From assembly GCA_052400665.1 (NCBI GenBank), contig JBQTGK010000001.1: DNA of 64,000 bases. One strand, given 5' to 3'. The translations under genes and the position numbers were made by a program. Below are positions 17,631 to 27,154 of the stretch, one piece after another; within the stretch, counting starts at the first letter, position 1, and each line of letters starts with the position of its first letter. The DNA comes from JBQTGK01 sp052400665 (GTDB lineage: Bacteria; Bacteroidota; Bacteroidia; Bacteroidales; Marinifilaceae). The notes beneath the pieces are model-generated. The model saw only the letters and a list, made by a program, of their open reading frames with translations, ran no database searches and was not told where the DNA came from.

Positions 17631-19928
17631 ATGAATAGATATTTATTGGCAATGCTACTGCTATTGCCTCAAATCACCTTTGCTATTGGCGAAATAAAAA
17701 ATAATAAGCTAAGCGGAGTTATTAGTGATCAGAAAAATAATACACCTCTGCCAGGTGTAAGTATTTTCATTCCTGAAATTCAAAAAGGTACAATAAGCGA
17801 AACAGATGGAAGCTACAAACTGGATAATTTACCTTCTGGAAAATTGACTATTCAATTTTCATTTATTGGATACGAATCTGTTATTAAAACAATACTCATA
17901 AAAACAGAAAATACACATCTTGATATAAACTTACCATTTACCACTGTTACAACTCAGGAGGTAGTGGTTTCTGGTGGATTTCCTTCCGCACAGCACGAAA
18001 ATTCAATTAAAATATCAGTTATTAAAGAAAATGAACTGCAACAACTTTCAACACCTTCCTTAGGAGAAAAGTTGGCAAGTATTCCAGGTGTAGATGTTAT
18101 TTCTCGTAGTCCAGGAGTATCTACTCCTGTAATTCGAGGATTATCTTTAAATAATATTATATTCCTTAACAATGGAGTTCGTTTAGAAAACTTCCAGTTC
18201 TCAACAGATCATCCTTTTTTAACTAATGAACAAGGTGCCGATCACATTGAAGTAATCAAAGGTCCTGCATCATTGCTTTATGGTTCGGATGCCATGGGAG
18301 GTGTAATTAATGTGCTAAAAGAGAAACCGGCTCCAGCCAACTCATTTAAAGCAAATATAAATTCCGAATTCCATAGTGTTACCCAGGGAAACTCAAATAG
18401 TATAGGAGTTAAATCTTCAGGCAAAGATTGGTTTTGGATGATTCGAGCCAATCAGCAATCTCATAAAGACTATAAAGATGCATCGGGCAATTATGTACCA
18501 AATTCCCGATTTAATACCGAAGGCTTACAAGTCGGTCTTGGCTTAATTAAAGAGTATGGCAGTTTTAAAATTTATTACGACTACCTGCAACCTAAATTAG
18601 GAATGACCAATGGAGAATCTTTAAAAGTTGTATCAGAAGGGAAAAGAAAAAACCATTACTGGTATCAAGATCTAACACAGCATTTAATTTCATCACGAAA
18701 TCGCTTATTTATTGGCAGATACAAACTCGAAGTTAATGCAGCTTACCAATTTAACAACCGACGATTAAACGGAAATCCAAACTCAGAAATTTTCCGAATG
18801 GTTGATATGGACTTAAACACATTTACCTACGACAGTAAATTGTATTTCCCAAGCTCAGACAATTCTGAATTTTTAGTTGGATTTCAAGGCATGCATCAAT
18901 CGAACCAAAACCACGAAGCCCCAAACCGAGTAATTCCTGATGCTCAAATTGATGATTTTTCGGTCTTTTCTCTAATGAAAAAACAAATTGGTGCTGCAAA
19001 CATTCAGTTTGGCGTTCGGTACGATCATCGCTCCATTTATGTTCCCGAACAAGAAGCTGGCGGACACTCTCATGGCGAAGCAGAAGAGCATGAAGAAGAA
19101 GAAGAACATCACGATGAAGGAGAACACGAAGAGGAACTGGTTCATATCAACAGGAAATTTGATCATTTGAATGCATCTTTAGGAGCTACATTCCATATTT
19201 CGGAATTGCTTTTACTACGAAGCAACTTTGCAAGCGGATATCGTGTACCTAATTTGGCAGAGCTTTCTCAACATGGTTTACATGGAAATCGATTCGAAGA
19301 AGGAAACATGGATTTAGATCCACAAAAAAGTTTAGAGTCTGATTTAGGAATTCATTATCATACACACAATCATAATATCGATTTTTCGATGTTCTACAAT
19401 AAAGTGTACGACTACATTTATTTAGCACCAACTGACGAGCCAGCTCCGGAAGGAGAAGGTAATGTATATGCATACAGCCAACAGGATGCAAAACTTTATG
19501 GTGGTGAAGTGGCCATAAATGTTGTTCCCTTATCGTTCTTACAATTCCATACCGATTATGCCATGGTGATTGCCAAGCAAGATGATGGCGGACGCTTGCC
19601 ATTTATTCCTCAGCATAAATGGAATATGAATGTAAAACTCTTTGCTAAGGGAAATAAACTATTTAAGGATCCTTTCTTCAGCATCAACTGGAAATACGCA
19701 TTTAAACAGGATAATCCTGCTCAGTTCGAAACCGAAACTTCTTCCTACGATCTGTTTGGATTACAAGCAGGAAGTGATTTTAAAATAGGAAAATACAATG
19801 TAAATTTACTTGTAAGTGCGAGTAATCTTTTCGACAAAAAGTATATCGATCATTTATCAAGCCTTAAATCATTAGGATTTTATAATCCGGGCAGAAACCT
19901 GAGTATTAAACTTGGAATTAATTTATAA
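17631..19928 (+). CDS. TonB-dependent outer-membrane receptor with His-rich loop
   Basis: 765 residues: signal peptide, carboxypeptidase-regulatory-like beta domain (about 27-105: GVISDQKNNTPLPGVSIFIP), plug domain (about 115-230, with VIKGPASLLYGSDAMGGVINVL), then a 22-strand-type barrel. The C-terminus SIKLGINL fits a barrel end. At about 477-507 an extracellular-type loop is packed with His and Glu (GGHSHGEAEEHEEEEEHHDE). Such loops occur in zinc receptors like ZnuD, so zinc or another transition metal is the likely cargo. No SusD partner follows, arguing against glycan uptake. Confidence 0.88.
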   Translation: MNRYLLAMLLLLPQITFAIGEIKNNKLSGVISDQKNNTPLPGVSIFIPEIQKGTISETDGSYKLDNLPSGKLTIQFSFIGYESVIKTILIKTENTHLDINLPFTTVTTQEVVVSGGFPSAQHENSIKISVIKENELQQLSTPSLGEKLASIPGVDVISRSPGVSTPVIRGLSLNNIIFLNNGVRLENFQFSTDHPFLTNEQGADHIEVIKGPASLLYGSDAMGGVINVLKEKPAPANSFKANINSEFHSVTQGNSNSIGVKSSGKDWFWMIRANQQSHKDYKDASGNYVPNSRFNTEGLQVGLGLIKEYGSFKIYYDYLQPKLGMTNGESLKVVSEGKRKNHYWYQDLTQHLISSRNRLFIGRYKLEVNAAYQFNNRRLNGNPNSEIFRMVDMDLNTFTYDSKLYFPSSDNSEFLVGFQGMHQSNQNHEAPNRVIPDAQIDDFSVFSLMKKQIGAANIQFGVRYDHRSIYVPEQEAGGHSHGEAEEHEEEEEHHDEGEHEEELVHINRKFDHLNASLGATFHISELLLLRSNFASGYRVPNLAELSQHGLHGNRFEEGNMDLDPQKSLESDLGIHYHTHNHNIDFSMFYNKVYDYIYLAPTDEPAPEGEGNVYAYSQQDAKLYGGEVAINVVPLSFLQFHTDYAMVIAKQDDGGRLPFIPQHKWNMNVKLFAKGNKLFKDPFFSINWKYAFKQDNPAQFETETSSYDLFGLQAGSDFKIGKYNVNLLVSASNLFDKKYIDHLSSLKSLGFYNPGRNLSIKLGINL

Positions 19929-19934
19929 ACACAG

Positions 19935-19967
19935 AGAGGTGAGCTAATGCATAAAGCTCACCTCTTT
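19935..19967. terminator. Shared hairpin between convergent TonB receptor and birA
   Basis: Perfect 11-bp stem AGAGGTGAGCT / AGCTCACCTCT, 9-base loop. It covers the birA stop codon and begins 6 bases after the receptor stop, so it could serve both strands. Confidence 0.55.
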
Positions 19968-20702
19968 AAAATTATAAATCCGTTCTTCTAAATCCACTTT
20001 AATTCGTAATTGTCCAATTTCTGTAACACCATCAATAACACCATCAAATACGCCATGCTCATCAGAAAACTGATGTTTCTCATTCATCCAATACATCGAA
20101 TCGAGATAATCTTTCTCCAGTTTATTTAAACAAGCATCTTCCAAGTCGAAATATCTTTTCTCAATACACTCTAGCAATTTCATTAATTCTGTTTCCAGTT
20201 CATATTGCTCACCAGTTATATTTGCAAGCGAAACCGGGTTTGGTGCATCAGACAAAAATTCTGTTTGATTAATATTTAAGCCCAGTCCGCAAATAGAATA
20301 ACTTAAAGCCGATCCCATTATCGAATGTTCAATTAAAATTCCTGCTATTTTCTTATCATTAATATAGATATCATTTGGCCATTTTATAGAAACACCAGAT
20401 ACATATTGCTGTAAATAATCTCGTACTCCAAGCGAAATAACAATGGAAATATTAAATTGAAAATGAATTGGGAGAAATTCTGGCCTCAAAATTATACTAA
20501 TGGTAAGGTTTTTGCCACTTTCACTTTCCCAGGAATTTGTATGTTGTCCGCGGCCTTTTGTCTGATTTAATGTCAAAACGACAGTGCCGGCAGCAGTATT
20601 TTCCGATTTTATTAATTCCGAAGCAAAATTATTTGTGGAATTTATCTTGTTTTTGCGTACAAGTAGTTGGGGAGTAAAGAGTTTTCGTTGCATTTTTAAC
20701 AA
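19944..20702 (-). CDS. birA: Biotin--[acetyl-CoA-carboxylase] ligase
   Basis: 252 residues, catalytic domain only: no N-terminal helix-turn-helix, so it should not act as a repressor. Signature segments: biotin/ATP loop TKGRGQHTNSWESESGKN (about 49-66, corresponding to GRGRxGRxW), SIKWPNDIYI with KKIAGILIE (about 104-125), and a short C-terminal SH3-like domain. It attaches biotin to carrier proteins such as AccB. An in-frame ATG three codons downstream is an equally possible start. A TAnnTTTG-type element on this strand lies at 20775-20782. Confidence 0.92.
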   Translation of the reverse strand: MLKMQRKLFTPQLLVRKNKINSTNNFASELIKSENTAAGTVVLTLNQTKGRGQHTNSWESESGKNLTISIILRPEFLPIHFQFNISIVISLGVRDYLQQYVSGVSIKWPNDIYINDKKIAGILIEHSIMGSALSYSICGLGLNINQTEFLSDAPNPVSLANITGEQYELETELMKLLECIEKRYFDLEDACLNKLEKDYLDSMYWMNEKHQFSDEHGVFDGVIDGVTEIGQLRIKVDLEERIYNFKEVSFMH

Positions 20703-20909
20703 ATATTTTTGTGATGAATTCCTCTTAAAAAGGCAGAAATTAATTTAACTTATCTATTTACAAGAAATCGATAACAAAAGTAAAATTAATGATTAAAGGA
20801 ATAAAAAAGATCAGAAGGATATATTAAAAAACTATAGCTAGAATGAAAATTGACTATTTTACTTTTAATTATTCTCGCTTTAACTAACTTTAAAAGGAAT
20901 AAAAAAAAT

Positions 20910-20917
20910 TATCTTTG
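20910..20917 (+). promoter_or_regulatory. -7 promoter element TATCTTTG before rsfS
   Basis: Perfect TAnnTTTG, 17 bases upstream of the rsfS ATG, which implies a very short leader of about 10 bases. No -33 TTG in place. It would drive rsfS-ftsH. Confidence 0.55.
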
Positions 20918-20934
20918 TAATATAAAATATTAAT

Positions 20935-21318
20935 ATGACAAAAAAGCAGGAGTATAAGTCAGAAGAACTTGTAGAAGCTATTATTGAAGGATTGCAAGAA
21001 AATAAGGCTGAAGATATTGTAAAAATTGATTTAAGAAATATCGATAGTTCGGTTTGTAAATACTTTGTTATCTGTAACGGAACATCGAGTACGCATGTCG
21101 CAGGATTGACTGATTCGGTAGAAGATTACGTGAGAGAGCAAATCAATGAAAAAGTGTGGAAAAAAGAAGGATTACAGAATGCACAATGGATTCTCCTGGA
21201 TTATGCAGATGTAGTGGTTCATATTTTTCAAAAAGAATACCGGGATTTTTACCGCCTGGAAAGTTTATGGGCAGATGCTCCAATTATCCGAATTGAGGAT
21301 GCGCAGCCAAATCAATAA
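20935..21318 (+). CDS. rsfS: Ribosome silencing factor RsfS (Iojap/DUF143)
   Basis: 127 residues with the RsfS core: EAIIEGLQENKAEDIVKIDLRNI, then CKYFVICNGTSSTHVAGL and the typical WILLDYADVVVHIFQKEYRDFYRLE motif region near 84-108. The protein binds L14 (uL14) and blocks subunit joining in starvation. It is 16 bases before ftsH, a gene order common in Bacteroidota. Confidence 0.95.
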   Translation: MTKKQEYKSEELVEAIIEGLQENKAEDIVKIDLRNIDSSVCKYFVICNGTSSTHVAGLTDSVEDYVREQINEKVWKKEGLQNAQWILLDYADVVVHIFQKEYRDFYRLESLWADAPIIRIEDAQPNQ

Positions 21319-21334
21319 CATTTAACTAAAAAGA

Positions 21335-23368
21335 ATGACAGAGAATAATAAAAAAAATAAATCTCCTTTCTCGTCAGGGAAAAATGGAAATAACATGCTA
21401 AAACCTCCAAAATTCAATGCTTATTGGATTTATGGATTAATAGCTGTTGCAATAATTGCCCTTAACTTGATGGATTTAGGCCAAAGCCCGAAGGAAACAA
21501 GTTGGAGAAAAGTTAAGAATGAATTAATTCGAAATCAGGATATTGACCGCATTGTAGTAGTTAGAAATACACTGGATGTAAATGTTTATTTAAGAGAAGC
21601 AAGCCTTGATAAATATCCAGATTTATTCGAAAGTAGTTTTGATTCTCCTTCAAAAGCAGGACCTCATTACACTTTCCGCATTGGGTCGATCGAGCAATTT
21701 GCCGAACAACTTACCAACGCACAAAAAAATATTACCGAAGCCGATAGAATAGAACCAGAATATGTGACTCAGGAAAATTATTTTGGCGATTTTATTGGAT
21801 GGATTCTTCCTTTTGCCTTGATTTTAGGTATTTGGTTCTATGTTTTCCGCAGAATGAGCAAAGGTTCTGGCGGCAGTGGCGGCGGTGGTAATATCTTTAA
21901 TGTTGGTAAATCAAAAGCCAAAGTCTTTGACAAGGAATCGAATATCAATATAAATTTTAAAGATGTTGCTGGTTTAGCTGAAGCAAAACAAGAGGTAGAA
22001 GAAATTGTAGAATTTTTAAAGCATCCACAAAGATATACCAAGTTAGGTGGTAAAATTCCAAAAGGTGCGCTGCTTGTTGGCCCTCCGGGAACAGGTAAAA
22101 CCTTATTGGCAAAAGCCGTTGCTGGAGAAGCTAATGTGCCATTTTTTAGCATGTCGGGTTCCGATTTTGTAGAAATGTTTGTTGGTGTTGGAGCAAGTCG
22201 TGTGCGCGATTTGTTTAAGCAAGCAAAAGAAAAAGCGCCTTGTATTGTATTTATCGATGAGATTGATGCAATTGGTAGAGCTCGTGGTAAAAACCCTAAT
22301 ATGGGTTCCAACGACGAACGTGAAAATACACTAAATCAGCTATTAACAGAAATGGATGGTTTCGACACCAATTCGGGTGTTATTATTTTAGCAGCTACCA
22401 ACCGCGCTGATATTCTCGACCGTGCTTTAATGCGTGCCGGACGATTCGATCGTCAAATTCATGTTGAATTGCCTGATTTAAATGAAAGACAGGAGATATT
22501 TAATGTTCACCTAAAACCACTTAAACTAGATCCAAAGATAGACCAATCGTTTCTTGCCAAGCAAACTCCAGGTTTCTCTGGTGCCGATATTGCAAATGTA
22601 TGTAACGAATCGGCTTTAATTGCTGCTCGTAAGAAAAAGGATATTATCGAGAAACAAGATTTTCTGGATGCCATTGATAGAATTATTGGTGGTTTAGAAA
22701 AGAAAAATAAAATCATTTCGCTTCAGGAAAAGAAAACAATAGCTTTTCATGAAGCAGGACATGCAACTATTTCGTGGTTATTAGAACATGCTCATCCTTT
22801 GGTTAAAGTAACAATTGTACCACGAGGAAAAGCATTAGGTGCTGCCTGGTATCTTCCCGAAGAAAGAAGCATTACTACCAAAGAACAACTGCTTGACGAA
22901 ATGTGCTCTACACTTGGTGGTAGAGCTGCCGAAGAAATTACTTTTAACAAAATTTCTACCGGTGCACAAAACGATCTCGAAAAAGTTACCAAGCAAGCAA
23001 TCGCCATGGTTTCGATTTTTGGAATGAGCGATAAAGTTGGCAATGTGAGTTATTACGATTCGAGCGGACAATCAGATTACTCTTTCTCGAAACCATACAG
23101 CGAGAAAACTGCCGAATTAATCGATAAAGAAGTAAAAATAATAATTGAAAATAGTTACGAAAGAGCAAAACAAGTTCTTCTCGATAATCAAGCTGGTCAC
23201 AAAAAACTGGCAGAATTACTTTTAGAGCGTGAAGTAATCTTCAGCGAAGATTTAGAAGATATTTTTGGCAAAAGAGAATTTGGAACTTCAGAAATTGAAG
23301 ATGCTAAAATTATTCCAAATAAAGACGAAGAAAACTTAAAAGAAGACAACGAAAGTAAGGCAATATAA
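21335..23368 (+). CDS. ftsH: ATP-dependent zinc metalloprotease FtsH
   Basis: 677 residues: two membrane segments (about 28-45 and 150-169) flanking a periplasmic domain, a Gly/Ser-rich linker (GSGGSGGGGN), the AAA+ domain with Walker A GPPGTGKT (about 249-256), Walker B FIDEID, and second region of homology ATNRADILDRALMRAGRFD, then the M41 protease domain with zinc site HEAGH at 472-476. It degrades membrane proteins and unassembled or regulatory proteins. A strong terminator follows, so cdsA-psd is a separate unit or read-through. Confidence 0.97.
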   Translation: MTENNKKNKSPFSSGKNGNNMLKPPKFNAYWIYGLIAVAIIALNLMDLGQSPKETSWRKVKNELIRNQDIDRIVVVRNTLDVNVYLREASLDKYPDLFESSFDSPSKAGPHYTFRIGSIEQFAEQLTNAQKNITEADRIEPEYVTQENYFGDFIGWILPFALILGIWFYVFRRMSKGSGGSGGGGNIFNVGKSKAKVFDKESNININFKDVAGLAEAKQEVEEIVEFLKHPQRYTKLGGKIPKGALLVGPPGTGKTLLAKAVAGEANVPFFSMSGSDFVEMFVGVGASRVRDLFKQAKEKAPCIVFIDEIDAIGRARGKNPNMGSNDERENTLNQLLTEMDGFDTNSGVIILAATNRADILDRALMRAGRFDRQIHVELPDLNERQEIFNVHLKPLKLDPKIDQSFLAKQTPGFSGADIANVCNESALIAARKKKDIIEKQDFLDAIDRIIGGLEKKNKIISLQEKKTIAFHEAGHATISWLLEHAHPLVKVTIVPRGKALGAAWYLPEERSITTKEQLLDEMCSTLGGRAAEEITFNKISTGAQNDLEKVTKQAIAMVSIFGMSDKVGNVSYYDSSGQSDYSFSKPYSEKTAELIDKEVKIIIENSYERAKQVLLDNQAGHKKLAELLLEREVIFSEDLEDIFGKREFGTSEIEDAKIIPNKDEENLKEDNESKAI

Positions 23369-23393
23369 TATTGCTGCCATTCAAAATAATTTT

Positions 23394-23435
23394 AAACTGA
23401 ATTGCCAATTAAGTTTGGCGATTCAGTTTTTTTTT
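23394..23435 (+). terminator. Intrinsic terminator after ftsH
   Basis: 15-base stem with one mismatch (AAACTGAATTGCCAA / TTGGCGATTCAGTTT), 6-base loop and a run of nine T. Strong form. Confidence 0.85.
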
Positions 23436-23512
23436 GATGTTAATTACTTTTCCTCTGACAAATAGCTTATTTTAGAATGTCAAGTATACGGCCAAAAAAA
23501 TGTAATTAAAAA

Positions 23513-24427
23513 ATGTCGCGAAAAAACATTACTTTTGAGAGCTTATTAAAGAACAAAGCAAGCCCGTGTATTTTAACTGGCAAAACTATTAATACATTAC
23601 AAGTGGGGAATTTCATAAAAAGAACATTTTTTGGAGCAATATTCGCAATCATCCTGGTAACAGGAATAGTCATTCACCCTATCGCATTTTTTGCAATATT
23701 TTTGGGCATCACACTACTTAGTGTTTACGAATTTCTCACCTTAATTAAGAAAAACACCTGCTCACCACAAATTCTATCCGGATTACTAAGTACTGGCCTT
23801 CTTTTTACGTCTTGCTTTGTTTCAGTATATTTCGGCAGCACACTACTTTTTGCATTATTTGTGCTTGTAACTGTTCTTATTCCTATTATTGAGATGTATC
23901 GGAAAAAGTCAAACCCTTTTGGGAATATTTCCTATACCCTTATGGGAATTTTATATGTAGCAGTACCTTTCTCCTTACTAAACTTTTTAGTTTTTCCTTT
24001 CGGTGATCATGAGTTTCACTGGAAAATATTAATGGCTTTATTTATTCTTATTTGGGCAAATGATAGCGGGGCTTATATAGTTGGTGTAAATTTTGGTAAG
24101 CATCGATTATTTGAAAGAATATCTCCAAAAAAATCCTGGGAAGGAAGCATTGGAGGAGCTGTGGTCACACTTGCAATATCATGGGTAATATCTCTATATT
24201 CTAATGACTTAAATCTAATTCAATGGTTAATCATTGGTACGATTGTAGTTATATTTGGATCTTTTGGAGATTTGGTTGAATCGCTTCTTAAAAGAAGTTT
24301 AAAAATTAAAGATTCAGGAAATATTATACCAGGACATGGTGGCTTACTGGACCGTTTCGATGCAATTCTTCTTGTCTCGCCAATGGTTTTCGTATTCTTA
24401 CAAGTTATCAAAGAATTTTTTCATTAA
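23513..24427 (+). CDS. cdsA: Phosphatidate cytidylyltransferase
   Basis: Multi-membrane-segment protein with the CdsA signature near the C-terminus: SFGDLVESLLKRSLKIKDSG (about 249-268), followed by PGHGGLLDRFDA. It converts phosphatidate and CTP to CDP-diacylglycerol. The listed ATG gives 304 residues, with an unusual 30-residue N-terminal extension; related proteins begin close to NFIKRTFFGAIF. A GTG at 23603 would give 274 residues, and a TACTTTTG (-7-like) sequence at 23530-23537 lies inside the extension, which favours the shorter form. It precedes psd by 84 bases. Confidence 0.9.
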   Translation: MSRKNITFESLLKNKASPCILTGKTINTLQVGNFIKRTFFGAIFAIILVTGIVIHPIAFFAIFLGITLLSVYEFLTLIKKNTCSPQILSGLLSTGLLFTSCFVSVYFGSTLLFALFVLVTVLIPIIEMYRKKSNPFGNISYTLMGILYVAVPFSLLNFLVFPFGDHEFHWKILMALFILIWANDSGAYIVGVNFGKHRLFERISPKKSWEGSIGGAVVTLAISWVISLYSNDLNLIQWLIIGTIVVIFGSFGDLVESLLKRSLKIKDSGNIIPGHGGLLDRFDAILLVSPMVFVFLQVIKEFFH

Positions 24428-24511
24428 ATTTGTAGCAGATTTAAACTTGTAATAGTAATTACTCAGGATGTAATAAAATATTGGGTTTAAATCATCATTT
24501 AAAAAATATAT

Positions 24512-25168
24512 ATGACAATTCACAAAGAAGGATACGGAGTAATAGGAGTCTTTTTCATGATTTTAGCTGCAATAGATGTAATAGTATATCTTATTGCAGG
24601 TTCTAGTATTCTTTTAAATATATTTCTTTTTGCTACCATAGCATTTTTCTTACTAGTGGTATCATTTTTTAGAGTTCCTAAACGAGTACCTGTTACCGGA
24701 GATAATTTAATTATTTCTCCTGCCGATGGTAAAGTTGTTGTAATCGAAGAAACCGAAGAGATCGAATATTTTAAAGATAAAAGATTACAGGTCTCAATTT
24801 TTATGTCTCCTCTTAACGTTCATATTAATTGGTATCCTGTACAAGGATTAGTAAAATACTTCAGACACCATAGTGGTTTATTTTTGAAAGCATGGTTGCC
24901 AAAATCATCGACCGAAAACGAAAGAACCACCATTGTTATCGAGAAAGATAAGAACACTTCAATTTTAATGCGCCAAATTGCCGGTGCTGTTGCCCGTAGA
25001 ATTGTTGCTTATGCAAAAGAAGGAGAAAAAATTAAACAGTCTGAGCAGGAAGGATTTATAAAATTCGGATCGAGAGTAGATCTTTATCTGCCTTTAGGCA
25101 CTAAAATTGATGTTGAATTGAACCAAAAAGTAACTGGCTCACAAACAATAATTGGTCGATTAAAATAA
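24512..25168 (+). CDS. psd: Phosphatidylserine decarboxylase proenzyme
   Basis: 218 residues of the short PSD type (archaeal/Bacteroidota-like). It has two N-terminal hydrophobic segments, the conserved ISPADGKVVVIEE (about 69-81), FMSPLNVHINWYPVQG (about 97-112), and the self-cleavage site GSR with Ser187, where the pyruvoyl group forms. It makes phosphatidylethanolamine from phosphatidylserine. The partner enzyme PssA is encoded at about 50.2 kb. Confidence 0.94.
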   Translation: MTIHKEGYGVIGVFFMILAAIDVIVYLIAGSSILLNIFLFATIAFFLLVVSFFRVPKRVPVTGDNLIISPADGKVVVIEETEEIEYFKDKRLQVSIFMSPLNVHINWYPVQGLVKYFRHHSGLFLKAWLPKSSTENERTTIVIEKDKNTSILMRQIAGAVARRIVAYAKEGEKIKQSEQEGFIKFGSRVDLYLPLGTKIDVELNQKVTGSQTIIGRLK

Positions 25169-25276
25169 AATCTACTTTGTTAATTTTAAGTTTATCCTCT
25201 AAGAATTAACTTTCAGAACTACTTTTTCAACTAATAAAGAATTATTTTAGTTTAAATAAAAACTAAACTATTTTTT

Positions 25277-26052
25277 ATGGATTTAAATATTAAGAACCAA
25301 CTTTTTGTTGTGTGTGGAGCAACATCGGGTTTTGGTGCTGCTGTGCTATCTCAGCTTATTGGAGATGGTGCAAAAGTAATTGCCATTGCTCGAGGAAAAG
25401 AAAAGCTTACTGATTTACAAAAAAAATATCCATCGGCAATAGAAGCTCATTGTGCCGATATCACCCAATCGGAAACTATACATAGTCTGGTAAAAAAATT
25501 GGTAGCCGTAAACTGTCAGGTGTATTTGTAAATGCCGGAGGACCTCCTGCCATGAAAACCATGGAAACCACTCTTATCGACTGGGATAATGCTTATCATC
25601 AGCTATTACGATGGAAAGTAGAGCTTACTCAAGCTTTAATTCCCATAATGCTAAAAGAAAACTATGGAAGATTTGTTTTTCTGGAAAGCTCATCGGTAAA
25701 ACAACCTATTGATAATTTAGTCCTAAGTACATTGCTTCGTCTTTCAGTAGTTGGATTTGTAAAAACATTATCGCAGGAAATTGCCAAATCGGGAGTAAAT
25801 TTGAATATTATTGGTCCGGGATATCATGAAACACCTGCTATAAACCGCCTTTTAGATAAAAAAGCTGAACAAGAAAATATTAGTTCTAAGGAAGCAAAAA
25901 GTAAAATTACTTCAAGTATTCGCATGAAAAAAATGGGGAATCCCGAAGACTTAGGACAACTGGCAGCTTGGCTACTTTCTCGAGCATCGGCCTATATAAG
26001 CGGACAAACCATAAGCGTAGATGGAGGACAAATTTTAGGAATACACGGATAA
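25277..26052 (+). pseudogene. SDR-family oxidoreductase, frameshifted in a poly-A run
   Basis: Two frames together make one SDR protein. The first frame gives the nucleotide-binding N-terminus (VCGATSGFGAAV near 12-23) and stops at 25531; the second carries NAGGPPA through VDGGQILGIHG. The shift lies at the A-run 25492-25498: with eight A instead of seven, the reading continues as VKKIGSRKLSGVFVNAGG and yields 258 residues, a normal SDR length. So this is a one-base deletion, a sequencing error, or a slippage site. The family is the atypical group with NAGGPP and an NLVLSTLLR stretch where the catalytic Tyr-Lys normally sits, so its reaction is unclear. Confidence 0.8.
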
Positions 26053-26164
26053 AACAAATCATAATAAACATGATTCTCTAAAAATACTTTACATTTAATT
26101 GCTTTGATACAAGATATTTATTAACTTAATAGGACCCAAAATTTAATCCTAAAACTCTTGTAAA

Positions 26165-26428
26165 ATGAAGAAATTACTCGACAGTTTTTTAACCTTCTTC
26201 AAGTCATCCGATGAAGAATCTTTCTACTACGTTAAAATGGAACGTAACGAAAAATGTTACTGTGGCAGTGGTAAAAAATACAAATCCTGTCATTATCCTG
26301 ATCATCAGAAAAAAAGTAAATTGGCAGTAAGAAAAATCGATGAAATTACGGGTGAAGAAGAAATTAAAATTATGAGTATTAAAAAATTACGTAAAGAACA
26401 TTCTTTGGTTAAATCCAGTGTTCATTAA
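26165..26428 (+). CDS. SEC-C metal-binding motif protein
   Basis: 87 residues with a SEC-C zinc-binding motif CYCGSGKKYKSCH at about 33-45, the same motif as at the SecA C-terminus. The rest is basic and without known domains. Proteins of this kind may contact ribosomes or SecB-like partners, but no role is assigned. It is a single-gene unit ending in a terminator. Confidence 0.75.
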   Translation: MKKLLDSFLTFFKSSDEESFYYVKMERNEKCYCGSGKKYKSCHYPDHQKKSKLAVRKIDEITGEEEIKIMSIKKLRKEHSLVKSSVH

Positions 26429-26448
26429 TAAATAAGTTTTGTTCACAA

Positions 26449-26491
26449 AAAAAAGAGGTCTCTTTCTAGTATAAATTGATCTCTTTTTTTT
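26449..26491. terminator. Hairpin between convergent SEC-C and cytochrome c genes
   Basis: 12-base stem AAAAAAGAGGTC / GATCTCTTTTTT with one G-T pair, 17-base loop and T-run on the plus strand; A-run on the 5' side makes it usable on the minus strand too. Confidence 0.65.
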
Positions 26492-26510
26492 GTAATATTT
26501 TATACTATTC

Positions 26511-26942
26511 TTATCGCTGAACAGATTGTACCTGCTCTAAAGAGATACTTCCATATTGATTTCCCCAGGAATTTAGCACATAATTAAAAACAAAAACAAG
26601 TTCAGTATCGGTTAAACCCGATGATGGCATCAGACTATTGTATTTTATACCATTCACTTTTATGGGTTTATTGCTGCCATATTTAACCATGTAAATAGCA
26701 TCTGTCAAATGTTTTTCCAGATAATCAGATGAAGCCAAAGGAGGATAAAATTTTTCCACTCCCTTTCCGTTTTTCATGTGACAATTCATGCATTTTGCAC
26801 GATACAACTGAGCTCCCTTTTCTAAATTTTCGCTAGTTAATTCAATTTTCGTGACACTTTTAACTTCTTTTTTATTCGTAGATCCACCACAGGAAATTAA
26901 GAAAAAACAGGCCAGTATAAATATTAGATTTGTTATTTTCAT
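26511..26942 (-). CDS. Monohaem c-type cytochrome lipoprotein
   Basis: 143 residues with a lipoprotein signal (LACFFLISCGG; acylated Cys about 18) and one haem motif CMNCH (about 51-55). A distal Met ligand may come from NSLMPSSGL near 105. The fold is that of small class I cytochromes c (GAQLYRAKCMNCHMKNGKG). It should be an electron carrier anchored on the periplasmic face of a membrane. No oxidase gene is adjacent, but two terminal oxidases lie further right in the window. Confidence 0.88.
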   Translation of the reverse strand: MKITNLIFILACFFLISCGGSTNKKEVKSVTKIELTSENLEKGAQLYRAKCMNCHMKNGKGVEKFYPPLASSDYLEKHLTDAIYMVKYGSNKPIKVNGIKYNSLMPSSGLTDTELVFVFNYVLNSWGNQYGSISLEQVQSVQR

Positions 26943-27154
26943 AAACAGATTTCATAAATAGTTTTATTAAAAATAGTAAAGATCGAGCAAATATTCAACA
27001 GTCTGATAATATGATTAAATAAAGAGCACCCCGCCCCTAACGAAATGCCCTCTTTTCTATTACTAACTAAACACTAATCTACTATTCCCATTCCTACGGT
27101 AACTAAAACAAAATCATTTTCATCCTTTGCCTATTTTATTACATCATCTTTAAT

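Noticed and set aside
19249..19602. 117-residue minus-strand frame inside the TonB receptor gene
   Set aside because: Antisense shadow, no family features.
21838..22311. 157-residue minus-strand frame inside ftsH
   Set aside because: Antisense to the AAA+ domain of a certain gene, no promoter, no recognisable domain.
25277..25531. Stand-alone 84-residue nucleotide-binding protein
   Set aside because: It is the N-terminal part of the frameshifted SDR gene; adding one A to the homopolymer joins it to the next frame.
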